Assembly: GCA_964396055.1 (NCBI GenBank) | Contig: CAYNDV010000037.1 | Span: 1-33,759 of the forward strand | DNA length: 33,759 nucleotides | DNA from: CAYJPV01 sp964396055 | Lineage (GTDB): Bacteria; Acidobacteriota; Vicinamibacteria; Vicinamibacterales; JAKQTR01 | Reading direction: 5' to 3' | In this document: positions 1 to 7,462 of the stretch, in pieces | Layout of the letters: the number at the start of each line of letters is the position of its first letter | Numbering within the stretch: position 1 is the stretch's first letter | Notes under the pieces: generated by a model | Told to the model about the DNA's origin: nothing | The model's input: only the letters and a program-made list of their open reading frames with translations | The model's database searches: none | Position numbers and translations under genes: made by a program

Positions 1-535
1 AGACCATGCCCCGCTCGACGAACTTCCCGAGCGCGCGCACGATGGCCGCCTGGTACCGGAAGTCCATCGTCAGGTACGGATCCGCCCACTCGCCCATGAC
101 CCCCAGGCGTTTGAACTGCTCGCGCTGGACGTTCACGAACTTCGTGGCGTACTCGCGGCACGCGCGGCGCAGGTCGGCCACGGTCATCTGGGCCCGTTTC
201 GGGCCGAGCTCACGCACCACCTTCAGCTCGATCGGCAACCCGTGGCAGTCCCAGCCGGGCACGTACGGCGCGTCGTACCCCATCATCGAGCGCGACCGGA
301 CCACGATGTCCTTCAGCACCTTGTTGAGCGCGGTGCCGAGGTGCACGTTGCCGTTCGCGTAGGGCGGCCCGTCGTGCAGGATGAAGACGTCACGGCCCTG
401 GCGCCGGGCGCGGAGCTGGCGGTAGAGGTCGATCGATTCCCAGTGGGCCAGCATCTGCGGCTCGGTGGCCTGCAGGTTGGCCTTCATCGGGAAGCTGGTC
501 TTGGGCAGGTTGAGCGTGTCTTTCCAGTCGGCCAT
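1..535 (-). CDS. ileS: Isoleucyl-tRNA synthetase, N-terminal part (runs off the left edge)
   Basis: Class I aminoacyl-tRNA synthetase that charges tRNA-Ile in the cytoplasm. Only the first ~178 codons are in the window, read right to left from ATG at 535. The start reads MADWKDTLNLPKTSFPM, typical of IleS. The class I HIGH-type signature is present as PPYANGNVHLG about 55-65 residues in, followed by the IleS-typical VPGWDCHGLPIE. A GGAAAG stretch lies upstream of the ATG, and an extended -10 (TGCTAGAAT) sits just before it, so the leader is very short. The rest of the protein, including the KMSKS loop and editing domain, lies outside the window. Identification is from motifs and the N-terminus. 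Confidence 0.96.
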   Translation of the reverse strand, partial: MADWKDTLNLPKTSFPMKANLQATEPQMLAHWESIDLYRQLRARRQGRDVFILHDGPPYANGNVHLGTALNKVLKDIVVRSRSMMGYDAPYVPGWDCHGLPIELKVVRELGPKRAQMTVADLRRACREYATKFVNVQREQFKRLGVMGEWADPYLTMDFRYQAAIVRALGKFVERGMV

Positions 536-547
536 GATGATCTTTCC

Positions 548-556
548 ATTCTAGCA
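548..556 (-). promoter_or_regulatory. Extended -10 promoter for ileS
   Basis: On the minus strand the sequence reads TGCTAGAAT, a TGn extended -10 with a good hexamer. No convincing -35 is visible 17 bp upstream. Its distance to the ileS ATG at 535 implies a leader of only a few nucleotides. Confidence 0.5.
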
Positions 557-609
557 GCTACGCCTGGCCAGCCGCGGGGCGGCGGCGTGCCAGACCCCGG
601 AAACACGAA

Positions 610-642
610 GGGCCTGGCGGGCCCAGGGGCGCCGCCAGGCCC
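610..642 (-). terminator. Intrinsic-type terminator after the PA-IL-like gene
   Basis: A perfect 11-bp stem (GGGCCTGGCGG pairing with CCGCCAGGCCC) encloses an 11-nt loop. It lies 24 nt past the stop codon of the minus-strand gene at 666. Read on that strand, the stem is followed by the T-rich TTCGTGTTT, as expected for a rho-independent terminator. Confidence 0.6.
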
Positions 643-665
643 GGTGTGAGCCGGAGCCGCGGCGC

Positions 666-1508
666 TCAGCGCACGAAAATGTCCACGCGGAATTCACCGC
701 GGTTGTCGCCGTGCTGATCGTCGTTCACGCCGAGGAACAGGACGCCGGTGGCCGGCATGCGCAGGGCCTGCGTCTGGTTGCCGATGGCGAACGGCCGGGT
801 GTTGGCGACCTTGCCGATGAGGGCCCCGACGGGCAGGCCCGGGATCTCGGCGCGGGGTCCGGCCACGCGCCCCGAGTACGCGCCGGCCGATCCCGCCTTG
901 TCGTCGCCGTCGCCGATCCACACTTCGCCCTTCGCATTGAAGGCCACCATCTGGCCCGACCGGACCTGGATGCCCGTGTCCACCCACACACGGTTGGCGG
1001 GCACGCTGAACCCGCCCGGCGGCGGGTCGGCCGGGCGCGAGGGCTGGCTGCCGCCCCCGCCGCCGCTCTCGGCGGCCGGCATGCCTTCCCAGCGCCGGAG
1101 GTAGATGCGCCCGATCTCGTTCGACCCCATCTCCCGTTGACCGTCGGAGGTGTTGAAGACCATCCGCAGCGGGTTGTCGCCCCGCACGTCCACCAGGCGT
1201 CCGTAGTAGTAGTCGCCGCCCCGCTGGAAGATCAGGTGCCGGCCCGACTGCATCTTCGAGGTCTCGGTGGCCGGGATGCCCTGACCACCGCCGACGAAGT
1301 CGATGACGGCCACGTCGTTGATGGGGATCCGCACCTCGTTCGACCCCTCGTTCATCGTGAAGTCCGAGCCGCCCATGTCCACCAGGACGCCGCGGACACG
1401 TTCGCCGGAAGTCAGGATCAGCGTGGCGCGGGCGCCGGCGAAGGCGGGCGCGGCGATGGCGACAGCAAGCACAGCGGCCAGGGCCGCGCGAAGGCAGAGG
1501 CGGAGCAT
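666..1508 (-). CDS. Exported protein with C-terminal PA-IL (LecA)-like domain
   Basis: A 280-residue exported protein. The N-terminus is a clear signal peptide (two Arg, a hydrophobic Ala/Val/Leu run, then APAFAGA). Residues ~25-140 are a beta-rich region unknown to me (SGERVRGVLVDMGG, YYYGRLVD). A Gly/Ser/Pro linker follows. The last ~115 residues resemble the PA-IL galactose-binding lectin fold: WVDTGIQVRSGQMVAF, GALIGKV, and a final LGVNDDQHGDNRGEF that matches the LecA calcium/sugar loop (NDVPGTYGNNSGSF) in outline but is two residues shorter. Start at ATG 1508 is chosen because AAAGGAGACG precedes it and the signal peptide starts there. It is monocistronic, with a terminator at 610-642. 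Sugar binding is inference; the fold could be purely structural. Confidence 0.82.
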   Translation of the reverse strand: MLRLCLRAALAAVLAVAIAAPAFAGARATLILTSGERVRGVLVDMGGSDFTMNEGSNEVRIPINDVAVIDFVGGGQGIPATETSKMQSGRHLIFQRGGDYYYGRLVDVRGDNPLRMVFNTSDGQREMGSNEIGRIYLRRWEGMPAAESGGGGGSQPSRPADPPPGGFSVPANRVWVDTGIQVRSGQMVAFNAKGEVWIGDGDDKAGSAGAYSGRVAGPRAEIPGLPVGALIGKVANTRPFAIGNQTQALRMPATGVLFLGVNDDQHGDNRGEFRVDIFVR

Positions 1509-1546
1509 GCGGACGTCTCCTTTCGACGGGTACGCGAGATGACGAC

Positions 1547-1552
1547 AGTATA
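1547..1552 (-). promoter_or_regulatory. -10 element for the PA-IL-like gene
   Basis: TATACT on the minus strand, about 40 nt upstream of the ATG at 1508. The -35 region is poor. It lies back to back with the promoter of the HAD gene that reads the other way. Confidence 0.4.
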
Positions 1553-1589
1553 CCGCACCGCCGTCGGCGCGACGGGCCGGCCGATCGCG

Positions 1590-1595
1590 TAGAAT
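1590..1595 (+). promoter_or_regulatory. -10 element for the HAD gene (leaderless start)
   Basis: TAGAAT ends 8 nt before the GTG start at 1604, so transcription should begin at or next to the start codon. No Shine-Dalgarno sequence is present. Confidence 0.45.
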
Positions 1596-1603
1596 GGGGC
1601 GCC

Positions 1604-2341
1604 GTGCCACCCGTCCCGCCGCGCGCCGTCTTCTTCGACGTCGACTTCACGCTGATCTACCCGGGGCCGACGCTCCAGGGCGAGGGGTACCGGCACTTCT
1701 GCCAGTTGCGCGGCGTGACGGTGGACGCGGCGCGGTTCCGCGCGGCGGTGGCGCGCGCGGCGCCCATCCTCGACGAGATCAAGGCGCACAACTACGACGC
1801 GCAGCTCTTCGTCGACTACACGCGCGCGATCATCGAGCACATGGGGGGGACGGGACCGGCCACCGAAGACGCCGCCCGCGACATCTACGAGGAGTGGGCG
1901 GCCTGCCACCATTTCTTCCTGTACGACGATGTGGAGCCGGCGCTGCGGGCGCTGGCGGCGCGTGGGGTGCTCATCGGCCTGATCTCCAACACCCAGCGTC
2001 CGCTCGACGAGTTCGCGGCCCACTTCTCGCTGCACGGCCTCATTGCCGCCGCCGTGTCGTCGGCGGAGCACGGCTACCTGAAGCCGCATCCGGCCATCTT
2101 CTCGACGGCCCTCGCGGCCGTCGGCGTCGAGGCCCGCGAGGCGGTGATGGTGGGCGACAGCGTCCGCCACGACATCGAAGGGGCACGCTCCGCGGGCATG
2201 CGCGCCGTGCTCGTGCGCCGCAGCGGCGACGGCCTCGCCAGCCCGCTCCAGCGTTCGCTGGGGGCCGGGTACGAGGACGTGCCGGTGGTGTCCAGCCTGG
2301 GAGAACTGCCCGACCTCCTGCTCGGGCCAGCCGGGGCCTGA
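1604..2341 (+). CDS. HAD-superfamily hydrolase (predicted phosphatase)
   Basis: A 245-residue cytoplasmic HAD hydrolase; substrate unknown. All four HAD motifs are visible: motif I FFDVDFTLIYP (two catalytic Asp), motif II LISNTQRP, motif III Lys in YLKPHPAIF, and motif IV GDSVRHDIEGA. The ~100-residue helical insert between motifs I and II places it among the C1-capped phosphoglycolate-phosphatase-like or haloacid-dehalogenase-like members. Start is GTG at 1604: it directly precedes motif I, it has no ribosome site, and a -10 element lies just upstream, so the mRNA is probably leaderless. The GNAT gene starts one base after its stop, so the two form an operon. Confidence 0.9.
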   Translation: MPPVPPRAVFFDVDFTLIYPGPTLQGEGYRHFCQLRGVTVDAARFRAAVARAAPILDEIKAHNYDAQLFVDYTRAIIEHMGGTGPATEDAARDIYEEWAACHHFFLYDDVEPALRALAARGVLIGLISNTQRPLDEFAAHFSLHGLIAAAVSSAEHGYLKPHPAIFSTALAAVGVEAREAVMVGDSVRHDIEGARSAGMRAVLVRRSGDGLASPLQRSLGAGYEDVPVVSSLGELPDLLLGPAGA

Positions 2342-2342
2342 C

Positions 2343-3188
2343 GTGGACGTCCGGGCCCTGACGACCATCGCCGAGTTCCGCGAGGTGATTGCCCTCGAGC
2401 GGGAGATCTGGGGCGGCGAACCCGAAGACGCCGTCGGCATCCCGATCTTCGCCGTCACGCTCAAGCGCGGCGGCCTGCTGCTCGGCGCGTACGACGGCAG
2501 GCGGCTGGCCGGGTTCGCCTACTCGCTGGCCGCCCTCAAGGAGGGCCGGCCGATCCAGTGGTCGCACATGCTCGGCGTCCGGCCCGAGTACCGCGGCACG
2601 GGCCTGGGACGCGCCCTCAAGCTGGCGCAGCGCGAGCAGGCCATGGCGGCGGGGTTCGACCTCATGGAGTGGACGTTCGATCCGCTCCTCGCGGTGAATG
2701 CCCACCTCAACATCCGCCGCCTCGGCGTGGTGGCCGACGAGTACGTCCTGAACGTCTACGGCGAGTCGACCAGTCCGCTGCACGGGAGCGTGGCGACCGA
2801 TCGCCTGGTGGCGCAATGGTGGCTGCGCACGCCGCGCGTGACGCGGATCCTGGCGGAGCCGGCGACCGGCGGGGCGATTCGTCCGTGCGGCGACGGGCCT
2901 CTCCGTGCGGCGCCGCCGGCGGCTCCCGTGCTGCGGGCCGTCGAGCGGAGCGGGTGGACCGAGCCCGCGGCCGTCGATCTCGGCCGACCGGACGCCGCAG
3001 TGACCGTGGAGATTCCTGGCGGGTTTGCCGCCTGGCTCGATCGTGACGCCGGCCTGGCGTCGGCCTGGCGCGCCGCTACGCGTGCGGTCTTCACCCACTA
3101 TCTGGGGCGGGGACTCCGGGTCGTCGATTTCGCCCTCGGCTCCGGCGGCGGCGGGACGTACGTCCTGGCGCGATCCACCGCGGACTGA
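2343..3188 (+). CDS. GNAT-superfamily acetyltransferase (COG3375-like)
   Basis: A 281-residue predicted N-acetyltransferase of the GNAT superfamily. The acetyl-CoA loop is the stretch MLGVRPEYRGTGLGRALK (R/Q-x-x-G-x-G/A type) at about residues 76-93. The N-terminal IREVIALEREIWGG-like segment and the MEWTFDPLLAVNAHLNI stretch recall COG3375. The last ~110 residues form a second, less conserved domain. Start is GTG at 2343, one base after the HAD stop, so translation is probably coupled. Convergent with the TerC gene 22 nt downstream. The acceptor substrate cannot be told from sequence. Confidence 0.83.
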   Translation: MDVRALTTIAEFREVIALEREIWGGEPEDAVGIPIFAVTLKRGGLLLGAYDGRRLAGFAYSLAALKEGRPIQWSHMLGVRPEYRGTGLGRALKLAQREQAMAAGFDLMEWTFDPLLAVNAHLNIRRLGVVADEYVLNVYGESTSPLHGSVATDRLVAQWWLRTPRVTRILAEPATGGAIRPCGDGPLRAAPPAAPVLRAVERSGWTEPAAVDLGRPDAAVTVEIPGGFAAWLDRDAGLASAWRAATRAVFTHYLGRGLRVVDFALGSGGGGTYVLARSTAD

Positions 3189-3210
3189 CGGCGCCGCGGG
3201 CCGAGGGGCG

Positions 3211-4161
3211 TCACTCCGGGTCCACCTTCACGGCAACGGCCGCCTCGCGGCCCGTCACCACGATCGAGGCGGTGACCGCCACCGCCAGGATGCCGGCCAC
3301 CACGCCCAGCGACACGCCGATCGGGATCTTGTAGACCTCCACGAGCAGCATCTTGCTGCCCACGAAGATCAGCACCGCCGCCAGCCCGGGCTTCAGGTAT
3401 CGGAACCGGTCCATCACCCCGGACAGCAGGAAGTACATGGCCCGCAGGCCGAGGATGGCGAAGATGTTGGACGTGTAGACGATGAACGGATCGCGCGTCA
3501 CCGCGAAGACGGCGGGAATCGAGTCGACGGCGAAGATCAGGTCCGTGGCCTCGACGGCCACCAGCACGGCCAGCAGGGGCGTCGCGAACCGCACGCCGTC
3601 CTGCACGACGGTGAACCGCTGGCCGTGGTACGTGCTGACGAAGGGGACGAACCGCCGGAACAGCCGGAGGGCGATGTTCTCCTCGGGATCCAGTTCATCG
3701 TCGCCCTGCTTGAACAACTTGATGCCGGTGTAGATGAGCAGGGCGCCGAACACGTACATGATCCAGTGGAACCGCGCCAGGAGCGCGGCGCCCGCCAGGA
3801 TGAAGATCGCGCGCATGACGATGGCGCCGAGGATGCCCCAGAACAGGACGCGGTGCTGGTAGGCGGCCGGGACCTTGAAGAACGAGAAGATGACGAGGAA
3901 GACGAAGATGTTGTCCACCGACAGGGCTTCCTCGATGAGGTAGCCGGTGGTGAACTCCAGGGCCTTGGTCGGGCCGAGCCAGATCCATACGACGACATTG
4001 AAGACAGCGGCCAGCGAGACCCAGACCGCCGTCCAGGTGGCCGCTTCGCGCAACGACACCGCGCGGGCCTTCCGGTGGAAGACGCCCAGGTCGAGCACGA
4101 GCATCGAGATGACGAAGGCGGCAAATCCGCCCCAGAGCCAGGGGTGGGCAGCAGTATCCAA
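3211..4161 (-). CDS. TerC/Alx-family integral membrane protein
   Basis: A 316-residue polytopic inner-membrane protein with about 8-9 hydrophobic helices. Family hallmarks are EEALSVDNIFVFLVIFSFF and EATDLIFAVDSIPAVFAVT, whose membrane-embedded acidic residues are thought to bind metal. The TerC/Alx family is linked to tellurite resistance and to manganese export and metal loading of secreted enzymes. Start is TTG at 4161, supported by GAGGT a few bases upstream and by the typical N-terminus WLWGGFAAFVISMLVLDLG. Many alx homologues carry a yybP-ykoY manganese riboswitch, but the leader here is only about 30 nt, so I see none. Monocistronic. Confidence 0.93.
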   Translation of the reverse strand: MDTAAHPWLWGGFAAFVISMLVLDLGVFHRKARAVSLREAATWTAVWVSLAAVFNVVVWIWLGPTKALEFTTGYLIEEALSVDNIFVFLVIFSFFKVPAAYQHRVLFWGILGAIVMRAIFILAGAALLARFHWIMYVFGALLIYTGIKLFKQGDDELDPEENIALRLFRRFVPFVSTYHGQRFTVVQDGVRFATPLLAVLVAVEATDLIFAVDSIPAVFAVTRDPFIVYTSNIFAILGLRAMYFLLSGVMDRFRYLKPGLAAVLIFVGSKMLLVEVYKIPIGVSLGVVAGILAVAVTASIVVTGREAAVAVKVDPE

Positions 4162-4197
4162 GGGGACCTCAGTGAAAGGTGACGGCGACGCGCTCCC

Positions 4198-4203
4198 ATT
4201 CTA
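4198..4203 (-). promoter_or_regulatory. -10 element for the TerC gene
   Basis: TAGAAT on the minus strand, about 37 nt upstream of the TTG start at 4161. The expected leader is about 30 nt, too short for a riboswitch. Confidence 0.4.
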
Positions 4204-4238
4204 CCGGGTGTGGGGCCGGCGCGTGCGCAGGCGTACCG

Positions 4239-4266
4239 TGAACCCTGAACCGTGAACCCTGAACCT
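4239..4266 (+). repeat. Heptamer tandem repeat TGAACCN, 4 copies
   Basis: Four uninterrupted copies of TGAACCN (N = C, G, C, T) fill the gap between the HIT gene stop and the TerC promoter and touch the HIT stop codon. The same unit in reverse orientation recurs at 11994-12042. Confidence 0.9.
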
Positions 4267-4615
4267 AGCCGGGTGGCCAGTGCATCGGACGCCCGCCCAG
4301 CAGGTGCAGGTGGATGTGGAACACCGTCTGCCCGGCCTCGCGGTTGCAGTTGAACACCGTTCGGTACCCGCGCGCCGCCATCCCCAGGTCCGCCGCCAGC
4401 GCCGCCGCCCGGCGCGTCATCGCGCCCACGAGACCATCGTCTTCCGGCGCGAGGTCGTTCAGGGTCGCGATGTGGCGCCGCGGCACGATCAGCACGTGCA
4501 CCGGCGCCTGGGGGTTGATGTCGTGGAACGCCACGAGGGTGTCGTCCTGGTGGACGATCCGCGCGGGGACTTCTCCGGCGATGAGGCGGCAGAAGAGACA
4601 GGAGGGAGCAGGCAC
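4265..4615 (-). CDS. HIT-family nucleotide-binding protein (HinT-like)
   Basis: A 116-residue histidine-triad protein; HinT-type members hydrolyse purine nucleoside phosphoramidates. The start CLFCRLIAGEVPARIVHQDD, the middle HVLIVPRRHIATLNDL and the triad HIHLHLLGG near the C-terminus are all present. Start is GTG at 4615, chosen because GGAGG lies 7 nt upstream and family members begin at this point; the open frame upstream belongs to other sequence. It follows prmC by 34 nt, a gap that holds a REP-like hairpin, so it may be the last gene of the prfA-prmC unit. The C-terminus ends in the TGAACCN repeat. Confidence 0.92.
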   Translation of the reverse strand: MPAPSCLFCRLIAGEVPARIVHQDDTLVAFHDINPQAPVHVLIVPRRHIATLNDLAPEDDGLVGAMTRRAAALAADLGMAARGYRTVFNCNREAGQTVFHIHLHLLGGRPMHWPPG

Positions 4616-4631
4616 CGGGTGGCCTCCACGG

Positions 4632-4656
4632 GCAGGGCTGAGCCCTGCACTACGGG
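4632..4656 (-). repeat. REP-like hairpin between prmC and the HIT gene
   Basis: A 7-bp stem GCAGGGC/GCCCTGC with a 3-nt loop. On the minus strand it is preceded by CCGTAGT, giving CGTAGTGCAGGGCTCAGCCC. The same CGTAGTGC-plus-hairpin arrangement occurs at 7489-7513. It overlaps the prmC stop codon. Confidence 0.6.
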
Positions 4657-5579
4657 CGATTCGGGAGCGGCTCGCGACGGGCGATGACGACGCGGGGGAT
4701 GCCGGCCAGATCGTCGAGCACCGCCTCGAGGCGCAGGCGCGGCTCCGCGTCGACCATCGCACGAACGGCACCGGCCTGCCCGTGACCGAACTCCATCAGG
4801 AACCAGCCGCCGTCCGCGAGTCGCGCCGCGGACGCCGGAACCAGCCGGCGGACGAGGTCGAGACCGTCCGGGCCGCCGTCGAGGGCCGGGTGCGGCTCGT
4901 AGTCGCGCACCTCGGGCGCCAGGTCCGCGATGGCCGCGGCCGGGACGTACGGAGGGTTCGACACGATCGCGTCGAACGGCCCGTCCACGCCCTCGAGGAG
5001 ATCGGCGCGGACGCCTGTCACGCGAAGCGCGACGCCATGGACGTCGGCGTTGCGCCGCGCCACCGCGAGCGCTGCCTCGGATGTATCGGTGGCCAGCACG
5101 GTCGCATCCGGCAGCCAGCGGGCGAGGGCCACGGCCAGGCAGCCCGTGCCGGTGCAGACGTCGGCGATGCGCACGGTGCCCCCTGCTCCCCTGCTGGCCA
5201 CCGTGATGCCCGGCCCTCCCGACGGCGGGTCCTCGTCATTGCCGCTCAGCCGCTGCAGTGCTTCCTCGACGAGCAGTTCGGACTCGGGACGGGGCACGAG
5301 CGTGTCGCGCGTCACCTCGATGTCGAGGTTCCAGAACTCGCGGTAGCCGATGATGTACGCCGTCGGCTCGCGTTGGCAGCGCCGCGCCACGAGCGGTTCG
5401 TAAGCCGCCGCGAACCCCGGCGGGGGCGCATCGCGCATGGCCGCGAGCAACTGGCCGCGCTCCCACCGGCCGAGCGCGTGGCGCGCCAGCACGTCGGCGT
5501 CGAGCGCGGCCTCGACGGGCTCGATACCCGCCGCCGTCAGCCTCGTGCGCGCCGCCGTGACATGATCACCGATGGTCAC
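4650..5579 (-). CDS. prmC: Peptide chain release factor N5-glutamine methyltransferase
   Basis: A 309-residue SAM-dependent enzyme that methylates the Gln of the GGQ motif of release factors. Seen here: an N-terminal helical domain, the lead-in TLVPRPESELLVEEAL, SAM motif I IADVCTGTGCLAVALAR, and the substrate-binding NPPY motif (IVSNPPYVPAAAI). Start is GTG at 5579, which overlaps the prfA stop as GTGA, so translation is coupled to its own substrate's gene. This prfA-prmC order is widely conserved. A slightly loose segment around residues 110-130 (GNDEDPPSGGPG) looks like a lineage-specific insertion. Confidence 0.95.
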   Translation of the reverse strand: MTIGDHVTAARTRLTAAGIEPVEAALDADVLARHALGRWERGQLLAAMRDAPPPGFAAAYEPLVARRCQREPTAYIIGYREFWNLDIEVTRDTLVPRPESELLVEEALQRLSGNDEDPPSGGPGITVASRGAGGTVRIADVCTGTGCLAVALARWLPDATVLATDTSEAALAVARRNADVHGVALRVTGVRADLLEGVDGPFDAIVSNPPYVPAAAIADLAPEVRDYEPHPALDGGPDGLDLVRRLVPASAARLADGGWFLMEFGHGQAGAVRAMVDAEPRLRLEAVLDDLAGIPRVVIARREPLPNRP

Positions 5580-6652
5580 GGCGTGACCGCCGTGGCTTCC
5601 TTGAGTTTCTCGGCGTTGTAGTGCGTCACCACCTGATCCAGCAGTTCGTCCACGGCGCCGTCGAGCACGTCCGGCAGGCGGTGGGTCGTGAAGTTGATGC
5701 GGTGGTCCGTGATCCGGCTCTGGGGGAAGTTGTAGGTGCGGATCTTCTCGGACCGCTCGCCGGTGCCCACCTGGCTGCGCCGGTCCTTCGCGATGGCGTC
5801 CTGCTGCTTCTGCATCTCCATCTCGTACAGGCGCGCCCGCAGCACCTTCATCGCCTTCGCCCGGTTCTTGATCTGCGACTTCTCGTCCTGCTGCGACACC
5901 ACGAGGCCCGTGGGAATGTGCGTAATCCGCACGGCCGAATAGGTCGTGTTCACGCTCTGGCCGCCGGGCCCGCTCGAGCAGAACGTATCGATGCGGATGT
6001 CCTTCGCGTCGATCTGGATGTCCACTTCCTCGGCTTCCGGCAGCACGGCCACCGTGGCCGTGGAGGTGTGGATGCGCCCGCTGGCCTCGGTGGCCGGCAC
6101 GCGCTGCACGCGGTGCACGCCGCTCTCGTACTTGAGCCGGCTGTACACCCGCTTGCCCTCGATGATGGCGATGACTTCCTTGATCCCGCCCACGCCGGTC
6201 TCGCTCGTCGACAGGACGTCCACCTTCCAGCGCTGGCGCTCGGCGAAGCGGGCGTACATCCGGAAGAGATCTGCGGCGAACAGCGCCGCCTCGTCGCCGC
6301 CGGTGCCGGCGCGGATCTCCAGCACGACGTTCTTCTCGTCGTTCGGGTCCTTGGGCAGCAGCAGCACCTTGATCTCCTCGAGAATGGCCTCCGCCCGCAC
6401 CTTGAGCGGCGGGAGTTCCTCGAGCGCCAGCAGTTTCATGTCCTCGTCGTCGGTCTGCGCCAGTTCTTCGGCCTGGGCGATCTGCGAGGCCACCTGCTTG
6501 TACTCGCGGAACTTCTCGACCATCGGCTCGAGTTCCGCGAGGGCCTTGGCGTGGGTCCGATACTGGACCTGGTCGGCCTGCACCGCCGGGTTGCCCAGCA
6601 GCGTGAGCAACTCGGTGTACTTGGCCTCGACGGCGTTCAACTTGTCGAGCAT
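5576..6652 (-). CDS. prfA: Peptide chain release factor 1
   Basis: A 358-residue RF1 that ends translation at UAA and UAG. The GGQ peptidyl-hydrolysis loop is present as SSGPGGQSVNTTYSAVRITH. The stop-codon-reading tripeptide is PAT in QRVPATEASGRIHTS, the PxT type of RF1 rather than the SPF of RF2. Length is normal for the family. Start is ATG at 6652 with CAGGA about 8 nt upstream. It is followed by prmC with a 4-nt overlap. The 70-nt gap from moaD upstream is filled almost entirely by short tandem repeats, and no promoter is obvious there. Confidence 0.97.
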   Translation of the reverse strand: MLDKLNAVEAKYTELLTLLGNPAVQADQVQYRTHAKALAELEPMVEKFREYKQVASQIAQAEELAQTDDEDMKLLALEELPPLKVRAEAILEEIKVLLLPKDPNDEKNVVLEIRAGTGGDEAALFAADLFRMYARFAERQRWKVDVLSTSETGVGGIKEVIAIIEGKRVYSRLKYESGVHRVQRVPATEASGRIHTSTATVAVLPEAEEVDIQIDAKDIRIDTFCSSGPGGQSVNTTYSAVRITHIPTGLVVSQQDEKSQIKNRAKAMKVLRARLYEMEMQKQQDAIAKDRRSQVGTGERSEKIRTYNFPQSRITDHRINFTTHRLPDVLDGAVDELLDQVVTHYNAEKLKEATAVTP

Positions 6653-6666
6653 TGATGATCCTGGTC

Positions 6667-6720
6667 AGAAGCAAGAAGCAAGAAGGCCGAACGGCCCAAC
6701 GGCCGCACGGCCGAACGGCC
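6667..6720 (+). repeat. Composite short tandem repeat: AGAAGCA heptamers then GGCCGAAC octamers
   Basis: 6667-6685 holds 2.7 copies of AGAAGCA. 6685-6720 holds 4.5 copies of an 8-mer GGCCGAAC with variants GGCCCAAC and GGCCGCAC. Together they fill the moaD-prfA gap. The octamer family returns in reverse orientation at 11363-11432, and a related heptamer (ACAGAAG) at 23275-23312. Confidence 0.9.
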
Positions 6721-6722
6721 CT

Positions 6723-6968
6723 CTATCCCCCCGAGACGGGCGGCAGGAAGGCCACCTCGTCGCCGTCGTTCAATGTCGCGGTAAACCGCCCGAACTCCTC
6801 GTTGACGGCCACGGCCAGCGCGGCCCGGTGGTCCGCCAGCGCCGGACACTCGGCCGCCAGCGCGCGCCAGGCGTCCTCGACGGTGGCTCCCGCCGGCACC
6901 TCGCGTACCAGCGTTGCCGCCCCCGCCACGTCGCGCAACCGGGCGAACAGCCGCACCGTTATCCGCAT
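6723..6968 (-). CDS. moaD: Molybdopterin synthase small subunit
   Basis: An 81-residue ubiquitin-fold sulfur carrier. It ends in PPVSGG; the C-terminal Gly-Gly is thiocarboxylated and delivers sulfur for the dithiolene of molybdopterin. The start MRITVRLFARLRD and the VNEEFGRF and LNDGDEVAFLPPVSGG stretches match MoaD. Start is ATG at 6968, inside the last codons of moaE (10-nt overlap), so the two subunits are coupled. The rest of the moa pathway is not in the window. Confidence 0.93.
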   Translation of the reverse strand: MRITVRLFARLRDVAGAATLVREVPAGATVEDAWRALAAECPALADHRAALAVAVNEEFGRFTATLNDGDEVAFLPPVSGG

Positions 6969-7447
6969 GCGCGCCTGTAGGCGTCCCGCCGGGCGCCCTG
7001 ATCGGCCGGATCGGCGGTGGCGCCTTCCACCCAGGCCTCGCCGTCCTCGAACCGCTCGTGTTTCCAGATCGGCACGATCTGCTTGATGCGCTCGATCGCG
7101 TAGCGGCACGCCTGGAACGCCTCGGCCCGGTGTGGCGCCGCGGCGACGATGACGACACTCGCCTCACCGAGGGCGAGCACGCCGAGACGGTGGTGCACCG
7201 CCAGGCGCGCCTCGGGCCAGTGCCCGGCGGCTTCGTCGGCCACCTGGGCCAGGGCCTTCAATGCCAGCGGTTCGTACGACTCGTACTCCAGCCGCACCAC
7301 GCGCCGGCCCTGGTGTTCGCCTCGCACCGTGCCGACAAACGTCACCAGCGCGCCGAACGCCCCGGCAGGCGCCGCCGCCACCACCGCCGCGGCCAGCGCG
7401 TCGGCGTCGAGCGGATCCGGAGTCAGGTGCAGGGGCTTCAGGCTCAT
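6959..7447 (-). CDS. moaE: Molybdopterin synthase catalytic subunit
   Basis: A 162-residue large subunit that converts cyclic pyranopterin monophosphate to molybdopterin with sulfur from MoaD. Hallmarks: RRVVRLEYESYEPLALK, HHRLGVLALGEASVVIVAA, PHRAEAFQACRYAIERIKQ and VPIWKHERFEDGEAWVEG, which contains the active-site lysines. I chose ATG at 7447 (MSLKPLHLT). The other ATG at 7459 lies only 3 nt past the -10 element TATATT and so is probably not transcribed in full. It overlaps moaD by 10 nt. Confidence 0.94.
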   Translation of the reverse strand: MSLKPLHLTPDPLDADALAAAVVAAAPAGAFGALVTFVGTVRGEHQGRRVVRLEYESYEPLALKALAQVADEAAGHWPEARLAVHHRLGVLALGEASVVIVAAAPHRAEAFQACRYAIERIKQIVPIWKHERFEDGEAWVEGATADPADQGARRDAYRRACG

Positions 7448-7462
7448 GGTGCGCAACATCTC

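Noticed and set aside
694..1650. Long open frames overlapping the PA-IL-like gene on both strands
   Set aside because: They are Arg/Pro/Gly-rich shadows produced by high GC; only the 666-1508 frame has a signal peptide, a ribosome site and domain motifs.
4162..4264. Manganese (yybP-ykoY) riboswitch upstream of the TerC-family gene
   Set aside because: The -10 at 4198-4203 leaves only a ~30-nt leader, and the sequence upstream is promoter and heptamer repeat, not a structured aptamer.
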